Source of the DNA: Ctena decussata
Lineage: Eukaryota; Mollusca; Bivalvia; Lucinida; Lucinidae
Direction: 5' to 3'
Assembly: GCA_963989385.1 (NCBI GenBank)
Contig: OZ022501.1
Span: forward strand, 94,906,979 to 94,970,978
DNA: 64,000 nt
Below, piece after piece: positions 25,301 to 34,158 of this stretch. The position numbers were made by a program, and so were the translations under genes. The notes under the pieces are model-generated. The model was given only the letters and a program-made list of their open reading frames with translations, did no database searches and was not told the DNA's origin. Within the stretch, counting starts at the first letter, position 1, and each line of letters opens with the position of its first letter.

Positions 25301-26863
25301 GATATCTTCAATTTAAGACTAATTCATATTTAAGTGAGTGTTTTCCTCTAACTGAATCAGTCTTTTGAGTGAGACTTTAAATGAGCCACAACACGAAAAA
25401 ATCAAGAAAGTGGCATGTGTGCCTTGCGAAGACTCAGATCAGACTGGGCATTCCCAGCCAGTCTGATCAGAGTCTTCGCTGTCAGCATGAAGCTAGCTTT
25501 GACCCTTAGCTGCCAGTATTGTAAACCAAAGCTAAGACTGATCATACTAGGCAACACATGGCCTTTTGTTGGGTTTGTCATATTGCAGCTCAAATGCTGT
25601 CAGGTCAGATTTTTTACTGTTTATATACAACATGCAGGGACCTTGAAGTATCTTGGCCCTATTGCTCAAAATTAATGATCAATACCGTAAGTGCAAACTC
25701 TTAGCAGTCCACAATAATGTTGTCACTATTAACACACAGTACAAGGAGTTGCATCTCTTGAACTCTCTTTGCATGGCTCAAGTTTGTGAAAATTTCAGAA
25801 ACTGTTGTCGTTACAGGGAATCTATGAGCAGTTAAACTTGGCAGCTGAAGCATTCTTGGAAGGTGAGGATGGCTGTCAGATAGACATGAATAAACGACAA
25901 ATCAAACTGTCTCAGATCTTGAAGTGGTACAGTGTGGACTTTGGTAAAAATAAAGAAGAGGTATGCACAAATTCAATCACAGATGTTTTGTGTTAAGGGG
26001 GTGGGAGAGGAGTATTTGGGAGAGAGGAGGTTTGCTGGTCATTTTGAGAAAATATCTGCTCATTATCCATTAAAACATATGTTGTGCTATCTCCTAAGAA
26101 TCACCACAGAAGCAACTAATGAGGAGCAACAACGTACATTTTTGTTAAGAATGACAAATTTTTATTGGAATTTTCATGAAAACCCTCTCCTGTGCTCCCA
26201 GAAACTGCAGTTTGAAAGTCATTGGATATATCATAATTGAGTGTAAGTGAATGCCTATGAGACCTTGCTGTGTGTTTATAGCACAGGGGCAGCAGGGATT
26301 AGGGGCCTAAAAATTTTATGAGCTACTTGCATCATGTTTCTCCAGTATCTTTAAATGACTCAAATAACGAAGCTAAATCTTAAACACTCTGGTCTCTTCA
26401 GTTACAGTTCTGTACATACACCAGTATTCCATGCAAGACAGTACAGTGCTCCAGATAAGTCGGGGTTTTGAGGTTAATTGGGAGATAATTTTTCTTATTT
26501 CTTAAAAAAAAAAAAAACAACAATAAAAAAACAACAACAAACAACGTACTTTGTATACACGTAAGCTAAAAACTGGCTGCTAAACAGTTTCATATTCTCT
26601 GAAATTTGGTTCAGTACCCTGACAATATGGCTGCTAAAAGCAGGTGGCCCTTGTTAATGATGACCATATAAGCAATATTGATAATATTAAGAATGTGGGC
26701 AGTCCCTGCATCTCTGTATTACCAGCCATTTCTATTTCAGGTGATTGACTGGGTCCATAAACATTTACCAGAGAGTGAAAAGAAAATACAAGTTGGAGAA
26801 CTACTGAAGAGCAAGAATTTCAAAGTCAGCTATATGCCATATGATTGGGGAATAAACTCTTGA
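7813..26863 (+). CDS. glutaredoxin-DEP-DUF547 multidomain protein (10 coding exons)
   Basis: Coding exons, all with GT-AG borders and compatible phases: 7813-8037, 11477-11585, 12375-12536, 15356-15526, 16361-16434, 18893-19090, 19978-20071, 20542-20675, 25817-25960, 26741-26863. They total 1434 nt, 477 residues plus TGA. An in-frame TAG at 7792-7794 supports the start. Residues 1-95 are a glutaredoxin: CPHC at 15-18, the cis-proline TVP at 55-57 and the GG at 67-68 for glutathione binding. Residues about 122-202 form a DEP domain (GKDFVDWVV, then RAVDMGQALIDRHFGHQV), usually a membrane or GPCR/RGS-type docking module. Residues about 245-400 are DUF547, with KLAFFINIYNA at 283-293 and IHFALVCGAKSCPP at 369-382, its signature. 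There is no signal peptide or membrane segment, so it is probably cytosolic. From memory, proteins with this order occur uncharacterised in several invertebrates; the biochemical role is unknown. Domain calls are secure; function is inference. Confidence 0.93.
8106..8260. repeat. 155-bp inverted repeat in intron 1
   Basis: GTGATAACCACAGACTCTTGGG on the left pairs with CCCAAGTGTCTGTGTGTGAT on the right. The centre is a near-perfect stem around CTCAATTTATACTTGTATAAATTG and its complement. It begins 68 nt after the exon 1 donor, so it would fold in the pre-mRNA. Confidence 0.8.
8669..9234. mobile_element. pogo/Tigger-like MITE
   Basis: The left end reads (TA)GTCGAACTTCACTGGCTCGAACTCGG and the right end is the complement, CGAGTTCGAGCCATCGAAGTTCGACTG(TA). 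The end sequence CAGTCGAACTTCGA and TA target use are typical of pogo/Tigger DNA transposons. More GCTCGAAC repeats follow just inside both ends. There is no transposase frame, so it is non-autonomous. Confidence 0.75.
10285..10320. repeat. (AG)n microsatellite
   Basis: About 18 AG dinucleotides in intron 1. The intron stretch 9235-10284 holds only a short imperfect TTTGTGGTGG tandem at 9290-9360. Confidence 0.95.
10548..11461. mobile_element. mariner-type element or MITE, ending 15 bp before exon 2
   Basis: The ends are TACGAGGGGTGTTCGAAAAG (10548-10567) and its exact complement (11442-11461). TTTGCAAATG follows inside on both sides, and a TA dinucleotide lies at each border. ACGAGGGG(T)GTTCNAAAAGTT is the classic Tc1/mariner end. 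At 914 bp it is shorter than an intact mariner (~1.3 kb). The two longest internal frames show no DDD/DDE transposase motif I can recognise. Its right end overlaps the zone where the branch point of the exon 2 acceptor should lie. Confidence 0.85.
11887..12031. mobile_element. 145-bp mini-element with AGCTCGCCTGA ends
   Basis: Perfect 11-bp inverted ends: AGCTCGCCTGA at 11887-11897 and TCAGGCGAGCT at 12021-12031. It resembles the AGCTCACC family but has G for A and lacks the tandem core. It lies in intron 2. Confidence 0.65.
12198..12232. repeat. perfect 35-nt palindrome
   Basis: TGTTGTAAGCTTTTGCA and its exact complement flank a single central base. It lies in intron 2, 143 nt before exon 3. 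Confidence 0.8.
12660..12915. repeat. degraded palindromic repeat in intron 3
   Basis: ATTCTAATGAGGGTCACAATAT near the left and TTCTAATGAAATATCACAACATAT near the right, with GATTATCTCAG and TTATCCTCAAAACTCCAC in between. These phrases recur at 20748-20792, 26453-26500 and 54490-54681, so it belongs to the AGATAA...TTATCT palindrome family. Much of the right half is replaced. Confidence 0.45.
13664..15321. mobile_element. candidate DNA transposon, CAGGGT(T)GCCAC ends
   Basis: The left end is CAGGGTGCCAC at 13664-13674 and the right end is GTGGCAACCCTG at 15310-15321, inverted with one indel. Both sides are followed by runs of short GGGAAA / GGTAAA phrases. The pair lies in intron 3 and encloses a fold-back copy at 14002-14241, which must be the younger insertion. 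There is no transposase frame. The pairing of these two ends as one element is an inference. Confidence 0.4.
14002..14241. mobile_element. fold-back element, TGAGCC family, copy 3
   Basis: A well kept copy: ATGAGCCACGACACGAGAAA at the left and GTCGTGTCGCGGCTCAT at the right. Internal motifs AGCCTGGGCATCTGCC and GGATGCCCAGGCTGATCTGA pair with each other. It lies in intron 3 of the glutaredoxin gene. Confidence 0.9.
15618..15860. mobile_element. fold-back element, TGAGCC family, copy 4
   Basis: ATGAGCCACGACGTGAC at the left, CATGTCGGGGCTCAT at the right, with the usual internal complementary halves. It lies in intron 4, 91 nt after the exon 4 donor. Confidence 0.9.
15984..16110 (-). mobile_element. 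127-bp SINE-like retroposon with 12-bp target duplications
   Basis: The insert is flanked by perfect direct repeats ACACAAAGCAAA at 15972-15983 and 16111-16122, as expected from target-primed retroposition. On the minus strand it holds GGATGAGACTTTAAACCGAG and GACGTTAAACCCGAG, phrases I know from widely dispersed invertebrate SINEs. There is no coding content. It lies in intron 4 of the glutaredoxin gene. Strand is assigned from those motifs and is uncertain. Confidence 0.75.
16853..17090. mobile_element. fold-back element, TGAGCC family, copy 5
   Basis: ATGAGCGGCGACACAAC at the left and GTGTCGTGGCTCAT at the right. It lies in intron 5. The long minus-strand reading frame inside it is a by-product of the palindrome. 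Confidence 0.9.
17478..18845. mobile_element. tandem-core element, ATGTCCCCCCACC ends
   Basis: Perfect 13-bp inverted ends: ATGTCCCCCCACC at 17478-17490 and GGTGGGGGGACAT at 18833-18845. The left end closes into a hairpin with GGTGAGGGGGGACAT about 10 bp further in. The core is at least seven tandem units of about 147 bp (CTTGAACCAATGGATGGAA ... GGTGACCTTGACCTCATTTT ... CAAGGTCACAGGAGGA). Each unit carries a TGACCTTGACC facing a TCAAGGTCA. No protein is encoded. It is located in intron 5 of the glutaredoxin gene. Confidence 0.85.
19755..19886. repeat. inverted repeat with a perfect 40-nt palindromic core
   Basis: The core at 19802-19841 is GGTCATCATGGCTAAACAAA followed directly by its exact complement. 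Outer arms AAGAGCTGTGTTACGAAAC / GGTAACAGCTCTT and AAAGAGTCAAAGTTCC / GGGAACTATGACTCTTT also pair. It lies in intron 6, ending 91 nt before exon 7. The remaining part of intron 6 and all of intron 7 show nothing else. Confidence 0.85.
20793..22502. mobile_element. tandem-core element, TATACCCC ends
   Basis: The left end forms a hairpin: TATACCCCTGGTATAC against GTATATAGGGGGTATA (20793-20827). The right end is GGGGGTATA at 22494-22502. The core is about ten degenerate units of roughly 157 bp (TTTCTCAGGAACCACTACAG ... TTTGGTACAAACGTT ... GACTAGTTGTACAGTGTAAG). A (GT)n-like tract follows the left hairpin. It appears to sit inside an older AGATAA...TTATCT palindromic repeat whose halves are at 20748-20792 and 22503-22690. 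Located in intron 8. Confidence 0.8.
22980..24395. mobile_element. tandem-core element, AGCTCACCTG family, copy A
   Basis: It starts AGCTCACCTGAGCCATTAGG and ends CAGGTGAGCT (24362-24371) plus a small hairpin GGACC-GTT-GGTCC. A GTCCGTCC tract lies near 23035. The core is about three and a half units of about 430 bp, with CTTCTTCTCCAGAACC, CCTTGAAACTTGGTATGTAG and GGTGACCTTGACCTAATT phrases. No coding capacity. It is placed in intron 8, after a mollusc-type interspersed repeat (22800-22975). Confidence 0.85.
24526..24616. repeat. short inverted repeat (GGTGTCCCAAT family)
   Basis: GACACCTAAAAACCATTTG pairs with AAATGATTTTAGGTGTC, with AATGTGTTTAAGTA / ATATAAGCACATTA outside. Near-copies lie at 48165-48270 and about 53660-53760. 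Confidence 0.65.
25381..25593. mobile_element. fold-back element, TGAGCC family, copy 6 (degraded)
   Basis: ATGAGCCACAACACGAAAAA at the left and CATATTGCAGCTCAAAT at the right, internal halves partly deleted. It lies in intron 8, ending 223 nt before exon 9. Confidence 0.75.
26453..26545. repeat. half copy of the AGATAA palindrome repeat plus A-rich tract
   Basis: GTGCTCCAGATAAGTCGGGGTTTTGAGG matches 20745-20780. It is followed by GAGATAATTTTT and an A-rich run. The rest of intron 9 shows nothing recognisable. Confidence 0.5.
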
Positions 26864-27223
26864 TGGTTTTAATCTTTATTCAGAGTCAAAAGATCTGATA
26901 CAGTTTACATAGATTTAAAATCAAATTTTGCCTTTACATATTGTGTTTAGCAATATTGCTGCATTCGCAAATATGACTACTCTCATTTCCTGTTGCCTAG
27001 TTTTTCCTTTCTTTTCCAACAACTTAGCATATACTTTTTGCTCAGGGATATTGCTTTCAGCTTCACTTTCAGATGTCATCTGTACGCATCTTTCTCATAG
27101 TATGGATCTAAAAAATATTTCTGATCTCTCTGTGCCTTTCAAGCATCTTTAGTCATTGTATGTTTTTGTATCTATTTTATTATCCTCTGCTGGACAAAAA
27201 GCTTTATATTTGTATATACTTGA

Positions 27224-27229
27224 AATAAA
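27224..27229 (+). promoter_or_regulatory. polyadenylation signal AATAAA of the glutaredoxin-DEP-DUF547 gene
   Basis: AATAAA lies 361 nt after the TGA stop (26861-26863), followed by TTCAGTTGCAATGT. It is the first canonical hexamer downstream, apart from an AATAAA overlapping the last codons. A fold-back element starts 45 nt later, consistent with the transcript ending before it. Confidence 0.6.
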
Positions 27230-27273
27230 ATTCAGTTGCAATGTAAAAGCAACTTGTCATGTAAAAGCATAAT

Positions 27274-27509
27274 TGAGCCGCGACACGAGAAAATAAACAA
27301 TGTGGTTGTGCACCCAGCGCAGACTCAGATCAGCCTGGGCATCTGCCCAGTCTGATCAGTCTTCGCTGTCGGCATGGAGATAGCTTAGCCCCTTAGCTAC
27401 CCTTTAAGCGCTAAGCGAATAGTATGATCAGACTTGGTGGATGTCCAGGCTGATCCGAGTCTGTGCTGGGTGCACAACCACACTGTTGCTTTTCTCATGT
27501 CGCGGCTCA
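27274..27509. mobile_element. fold-back element, TGAGCC family, copy 7
   Basis: TGAGCCGCGACACGAGAAAA at the left and CATGTCGCGGCTCA at the right, with well paired halves. It is the first feature after the glutaredoxin gene's poly(A) signal. Confidence 0.9.
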
Positions 27510-27718
27510 GTTTTTCTCAGGATTTTATGTTAATATCGTGTTTTGTAGTCAGACGAATATTCTTGTTTTTATTTTTTTTCTTTTGGTGCCATAATCCTGT
27601 CATTTAACAGTGTAGTGAAACTGCAATTTCATCAAAGAACCCCATCTCATATAGTTAATGACACATCAGGGTCATAAATTACCTGTTTATACTCTGTGCT
27701 GCACGTAGTAGAGGATAA

Positions 27719-28408
27719 ATGAGCCGCGATACGACAAAACCAACAAAGTGGCAGTCTGATCAGAGCCTTCACTGTGTGCTTGAAGGGTAGCTAAGGGTCT
27801 AAGCTAGCTCCATGCGGACAGTGAAGAATACATGTAGGGGTGTAACGATACATCGATATATCGATGTAATGTGATAGTGGTTGCCTTGATAGTGCTATTG
27901 TGATATTTTTAACTATCGATAACTATCGCTGATAGTGCTTTCAACTATCGATAGTTTTGATAGTTTTTGTTCATGCAGATTTTCACCTTGTGGACTGGAT
28001 TTTGACACGTCTTCAAAAAAAAAATATCATTTAGGAACCTGAAAGGTGTCTGCTTTGCATCAAAAAACTTTTGTTAAGATGATGGTAAAGCTTACACTCA
28101 TAGTGGGCAGCACTGGTATGTAATTTAGAGATGAGGGACTTATTTAAATCATCTGATTTCTTAAGAAAATGCAATATTCAGAGGCAGTGATAGTATCGTG
28201 ATGCATTGTGATGTACATGTAAGACCCTCGATAATAATAGTATCGTGATAGGGGTTTCTCCGATAGTGATAGTATCGTGATAGTCAGTTTTTGGGACGAT
28301 AGTCAGCCCTAGTGAAGAATCTGATCAGACTGGGCGGATGCCCAAGCTGATCTGAATCTTTGCTGATCGCACATGCCACTTTGTTGGTTTTGTTGTGTCG
28401 AGGCTCAT
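27719..28408. mobile_element. fold-back element, TGAGCC family, copy 8, split by an insertion
   Basis: The left part is 27719-27829 (ATGAGCCGCGATACGAC ... GGACAGTGAAGAAT) and the right part is 28311-28408 (AGTGAAGAATCTGATCAG ... GTGTCGAGGCTCAT). The two parts join at a duplicated AGTGAAGAAT and together give the family layout. Confidence 0.85.
27830..28310. mobile_element. hAT-like MITE nested in fold-back copy 8
   Basis: 481 bp inserted between two AGTGAAGAAT repeats (27820-27829 and 28311-28320). Its ends read TAGGGGTGTAACGATAC (from 27835) and, inverted, TAGGGCTGACTATCG. The interior is rich in TATCGATA / GATAGTATCGTGATAG palindromes. TA(G)GGGTG-type ends and about 8-bp duplications fit hAT-superfamily MITEs. 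Six extra bases (TACATG) separate the left duplication from the TAGGGG end. The stretch 28409-29035 shows only parts of an interspersed repeat. Confidence 0.75.
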
Positions 28409-29041
28409 TAGCACAGCTTATTGGATACTGTGACCTATGATTGCAAACCCATTGTGTGCAGTTATACTGGAAACACACACTTATCACTTGCATTCAAATT
28501 GCCAAAGACCCATGTCATATGCCTCTGAAAGGGGACACACAGTTGTGTCTGCCTACACCTTTGTTCAAAAGTTCTGAATTTGTCTTTCATTTTAATCATG
28601 TCGGAATCAAAATCTGTATCATTTACCATAAACTGTTGTGATTTAAACAAGAGGTGGACAAGATGTGAATATTGCTCCAGCTTTGCAGGCATAAATTTTT
28701 GTAATCTGCCCTTTAAGCTCCTGTGACAATCATGAAAATTCATGTTAAAAAATCTTAGGGACTATGGGTTCACCCAATATTTTTCTGCCATTTTTACAAA
28801 GGCAAATGAATTCAAAGACTTGCCGTTTGCTTCCCTGGACTATGGCCATCTTCACCTCGAACTATAGCTTGTCCTATAGTATGTTCATTTGCAAGTAAAC
28901 ACCAGCAGTACTGACTAATATCACTTAAATGTGCTAAAGTTATCTTGCCTGGAACCACAGTAAGTTTTGCTCGTTCTCCAGCTACTCATTGAAGGGAACC
29001 GAATAATGACCAACAACCAGAATTGAATTTGATTGGTCAGT

Positions 29042-29146
29042 CCACAGGGGCTTGTATCATACTGTTTTTTTTTCTGGTTTTCCAGTCTTATTACTATACT
29101 TAGACACTGGAAAACCAGAAAAAACAGTATGATACAAGCCACTGTG
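29042..29146. repeat. long hairpin
   Basis: GGGGCTTGTATCATACTGTT ... CTGGTTTTCCAGT pairs with ACTGGAAAACCAG ... AACAGTATGATACAAGCC across a 17-nt loop. The stem is about 42 bp and near perfect. Confidence 0.85.
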
Positions 29147-29529
29147 GATCAGTCCTATAAACATGGGAGAAAATGCCAGTTAATGTAACAGCTGCCACAA
29201 AAGCTGAAGTTCTAGGTGAAGTCGGTCCTTGTTTACCATAAAAATTAGGTCTACTCATAAATGAAAGAATTTGCTTCCAGGGGAGCAAATTCTTTCCTTT
29301 AAGAGTAGACACAATTGAGATGGGAGACCAAGGCTGAAAATGGCAGTTATCTCTCCATGTGTATCCATAAGCTTAATAGTTAATGCAATAAACTTTTGTT
29401 GTATTTTTGTTAGCGTCATATACACAGATGTTATATATTTTTTGGATATGTATTTATATATTCACTTGTACTTCTTTTGTGTTAATGAAAATAGAAATTT
29501 GAAATCATACATAAAATCTTTTTATTTTT

Positions 29530-30576
29530 GTCGCACCTGCTTTAGCAAGGTGCGATATAGGCGTCCGGTTTTCCGTCCGTCATTCCGTCCGTCCGTCTTT
29601 TGTCGCACCTGCTTTAGCAAGGTGCGATATAGGCGTCCGGTTTTCCGTCCGTCCGTCATTCCGTCCATTCACATTTACGTCAACCCTGGCGTTAAATATT
29701 AATTTCTCCAAAACCACTGCACCCATGGTTCTCAAATTTTATATGGATCATGACCAGACTGCAAGACCTCAGAATGATAAAAATCAGCCAGGTCCAGAAT
29801 CCAAGATGGCCGCCATTGCAACAAATTTCCGTTCACATTAATTTTACGTTAACCCTGGCGTTAAATTCTATTAAATTAAAAACCATTGTACCCATTGTTT
29901 TTAAATTTTACATGGAGCATGACCAGACTGCAAGACCTCAGAATGATGAAAATCAGCCAGGTCGAGAATCCAAGATGGCCGCCATTGCAACAAATTTCCG
30001 TTCACATTAATTTTACGTTAACTCTGGCGTTAAATTTCATTTAATGAAAAACCACTGCACCTATTGTTCTCAAAGTCCATATGGAGCATGACCAGACTGC
30101 AAGACTTCAGAATGGTAAAATTCAGCCAGGTCAAGAATCAACAAAAAAGGGCTCACATTTACATTAACCCTGGCGTTAAGGTCTATATTTAATTAATTTC
30201 TCCAAAACCACTGCACCCATGGTTCTCAATTTTCATATTGAGCATGACCAGACTGCAATACTTCAGAAAGATCAAATTCAGCCAGGTCAAGAATCCAAGA
30301 TGTTTGCCATTGCAACATTCACATTTATGTTAACCCTGGTGTTAATGTCTGTTCAATTAATTTTTCCAAAACCATTGCACCCATAGTTTTCAAATATCAT
30401 ATAAAGGTACAATTCAGCCCGGTCGAGAATCCAAGATGGCTGCCTTTACTAAAAATGGCAAAAACAACAAAATCAGCGTCTATTTCAGAACCACTTGGTA
30501 TATTTGGTTGAAATATTGCATGGAACATCAGTGGGCCATGACCTCTGCTACTGTGGAAGTGCAATGCAGGTGCAAC
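29530..30576. mobile_element. tandem-core element, GTCGCACCTGC ends
   Basis: The left end GTCGCACCTGC (29530-29540) and the right end GCAGGTGCAAC (30566-30576) are inverted with one mismatch. The left terminus is a hairpin (GCACCTGC...GCAAGGTGC) followed by CCGTCCGTC. This whole terminus of about 71 bp is repeated head-to-tail (29527-29598, 29599-29668). The core is about five units of roughly 165 bp, with CCAAAACCACTGCACCCATG, GAGCATGACCAGACTGCAAG and AATCCAAGATGGCCGCCATT. From 30577 to 32080 I see only a weak inverted repeat near 31075-31140. Confidence 0.85.
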
Positions 30577-33459
30577 ATAGCATTCCGCGGAATTCTTGTG
30601 TGATCACGGCAACCTCACTTTTATTGTACATTTCTGAGAACAATTAGTAACAAATTTGTCCAGCAGTAAAAGAAATTAACCACTCTAAAACTATCCAAAA
30701 TATCTAGATCCTCTTACAAGGCAGACCTACATTTTCGGGATTGTATTTACTTTACAGCTGAATTAATATAACATTTACTAATTTCGGGTCATTTTGGAGG
30801 CAAAACCGTTCTTATAGCCAAATAAATGTGTTGATGGACTGTGGCTAGAAACTCCAGAGATTTGCAGTTCTGAACCTGCATACACTATGAACAAATCATA
30901 ACCCTATATAGTCTTTTTTTTAAATTTATTTTCTAAAGATAAAATCTGGCCACAAAAGTCACTGAAGACAACACATGTAGAAACAGGATGGTCATCAAAT
31001 AAGCCACTTCATGCATAAAGTGGGCATAACACAATTAAGCCATATCATGTGATTTCAAATGATGTGGCACTGGTGACAAGAAAAGGCTCTGATCAGACTG
31101 CACTTGAGTGCCGTCTGATTAGAGGCTTTACTTGTCACAGCAGTCATCTATGCAATAAGCCCAAGCCATACAGCCGACAGTGAGACCTCTATAGACCATG
31201 TGTAAACAATGAAGATGATTTGAATATCTTGTGACGAAACTGCCACATTGTTGGAATGCCCATGATGTGGCTCGTGATCAGTCATGACTGCCACAGATCC
31301 ATGAATCTGTGCATCTTGCTAGAGCTTCCATTTTGTGCATGTAGATTTCCCAAGGTCCATATACAGTGTGTGATCAGACTACAGAGTTGCACATGCTGGT
31401 CAGAGCTTTTACTGTTCGCATATCCATTAAGTTCATTTTTAGCAAGTCATAACACAAATATTGAAAAATGCAGATGAAAATGCTGCTGTAAATTAATTTA
31501 CAGCTGAGACCATGTTACTTGCTACCTCACAGCAGCCAAGTAATTAATGCAGTGTTAGAATGATTATTTGAGTTTAGTTTGAATATCTGACATATTTTAT
31601 TGCCAACAAATGGGCCATACCACAAGTTCGTACAGCTCTGAGTAGGGTCCTCCCCATATTAAAAGCCTCTCATTTGGGTCATGAAACCCAATTTACTTGA
31701 TCTTTTGAAAACTTCAATATTTATTCAAATTAAAAGTCATGTGAACAGGTCAAAGCAACTGAATATAATTTATGCATTTTGGTTAAGTAAATTCCAAACA
31801 CCAACTTACCATGAATGTCTTGCATATTCATAATTGTAACTTTGTTATCAGATGGGCTGCATTTGGTTCCATTTCTGTATTAGCTAACTATAGCTGAGAA
31901 GCAGTTTTGACCATAAGCATGAGATGATTGTTTTTATATTCAAACTTCAAAATTCTGTAAAAACTTGAATAAAATAAAAAAAAATGCACCAAAACATATT
32001 TGCAAGATAGAATAATATTTGATTGGATATCTCAAAGTAAAGTTAATCTCAAACAGCCGATATCTCAAAATAAATTTTTCTGGTCCCAGAAAAGGGGGGG
32101 GGGGGGGGGGGGTCTCCATAAGGGCCATTTTCTGGTTACAAATGGATTTTCACCAAAACTCACCAATCTCAACTTGTAAATGTTGGCTTTCATATACTGA
32201 AATACTGATCTCATCGAAAGTGTATTTTGAGTGAAGCGCAGTGTCAAAGTGGGTGGGGTAGTTCCACCCCATACATTACCATGTATATTTTTTTTCAATT
32301 ATCTCTATAAGTATTAATGGCTGATTTACCATTATGATTTGAAATAACACAGGCATATATGCTAATTAATTGGGTTATATAACTTACCACTGTTTGTTTA
32401 TTCAATACCTATATATGAGCTTATAAGTGGTAACAGGAATTTTACTTATTTTTGCTTCTCCAACTTTACGAAAAACCACAATTTTTCTTTATTTGTCCAG
32501 ATATATAAAGGAAGCTTTGTAATTATATTGATATGACAGTGTACATTGCAGAATTATGAAAAAACTGTCCTAGGCATATCAATACCTAAATTATCTGCCC
32601 TTGATTTAAGAAAATATAAGTTATTAAATTGGAAATGTAAGATCGAAATTCTACACTGGAAGGTATATGTTTGATGACTCTTTTGCTCATGTTTCTAATA
32701 TTATACTGATTATTGAGCTTTCAAATCCATATGGTGCCCATGATATTACACAAGAACTGTAACTGAACACCAGAGCTCATCCTGCTACATGCCACTTAAT
32801 TACATCACATTTAAGATATCATTTTCCGACCCAAAGTTTGATTTATGGATTTTATTGATTTTACTTACTGAGATATCGAATGTTATTGAATACCTTACTT
32901 TGAAATTTAAATTTGCCTCACTTCATTTAAAAGTTACCTCCCTTTGATTAGCATTTTAGGCTATTTTTGTGTATACTTACCTTTTGCATACCATAGCTTG
33001 GTTACTATTTGAAATATCTTGATGAAACTTTATAGTGGTCTGCATTATTACAAGACAATGCGTCGCACAGAAGAATGATTTCTCCCCCTTAATTTTGGAG
33101 TAACTTCCCTTTGATTAGTATTTTATTCTATTCCCAATTACTCCATAACTCCTTAATCCTTTAAAATATTGTATTGAAACTTTTTAGGAATATGTATATA
33201 ATGAAGCAATGTATCCTGAATAACAACCACAACTCTGGCATACTTAATCCCTGAATTATGTGCCCTTGAATAAACTTCATGTTTATTCTGTAACTCCTTA
33301 ATCGTTCAAAATGTTTTAAAACAACTTAATGGTGTTGTGTATATTGTCAAGGGTTTATATTTGGACCAAGAATGGTAGCTCTAGTTTACTTGATTTATGA
33401 ATTATCTCCCTTGTTTGGCTTTGGCATTTCTCAACTTAACGGGTGTATTATTCACCGCT

Positions 33460-33720
33460 TGCGAAGCTCTTGTTATGCCTTAGCTTAACTTCACAGATTC
33501 TCTTCTTTAAGGATGTTCTTGTATCATTTCTTCTGGCAACTTTATGAACATTTTCACACTAAAGTTCTCCTCGGAATATTTTCTTTGGTAAACATATCTC
33601 CAACAGCGTCTGTGAATGTCTTTCATCTGCGCATTTGTTCTGGTGACATGGCCAGCCCATCTTAGCTGAGCCAGTTTCAAAAGGGTATATATGTTTAGCA
33701 TCCCTGCCTTCTTTCAGGAC
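33460..33720 (-). pseudogene. non-LTR retrotransposon remnant (C-terminal end)
   Basis: A minus-strand frame contains KLAQLRWAGHVTRTNAQMKD. The LRWAGHV(T/V)RM motif is typical of the region after the reverse transcriptase in several LINE lineages. Only about 60 codons remain, and the frame upstream is broken by a stop. No RT catalytic motifs are present. Confidence 0.65.
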
Positions 33721-34158
33721 TTTCTTATCCTGTCTTGATTTCTGAGTTTTGGGAGTGTCCTCAAACAGTTTATGTGTAAAATTAGGATGATCACTGTCAG
33801 ATATATAAAAAAAAATATTGCGTGTGTTGGGCAGGAGGGTCTAGAACAGTGTCCCTGTCGTTAGTTTTTAGTGAGACGTGTAAATTCTAAACTTAAGTAT
33901 TCGACAACATTTGATATATCAGTAACTAAATTCCATAAATCAAACTTTGGGTCGGAACATAACATCTTGAATGTTATGTAATCAAGTGGCATAAACAAGG
34001 ACGAGCTCTGCTGTTCAGATACAGTTCTTGTGTAATATCACGGGCACTATATGGAATTGAAAGCCCAACAATCCGTATAATATTAGAAACATGAGCAAAA
34101 GAGTCATCAGACATATACCTTCCAGTGTAGAATTTCGATCTTACATTTTCAATTTAAT

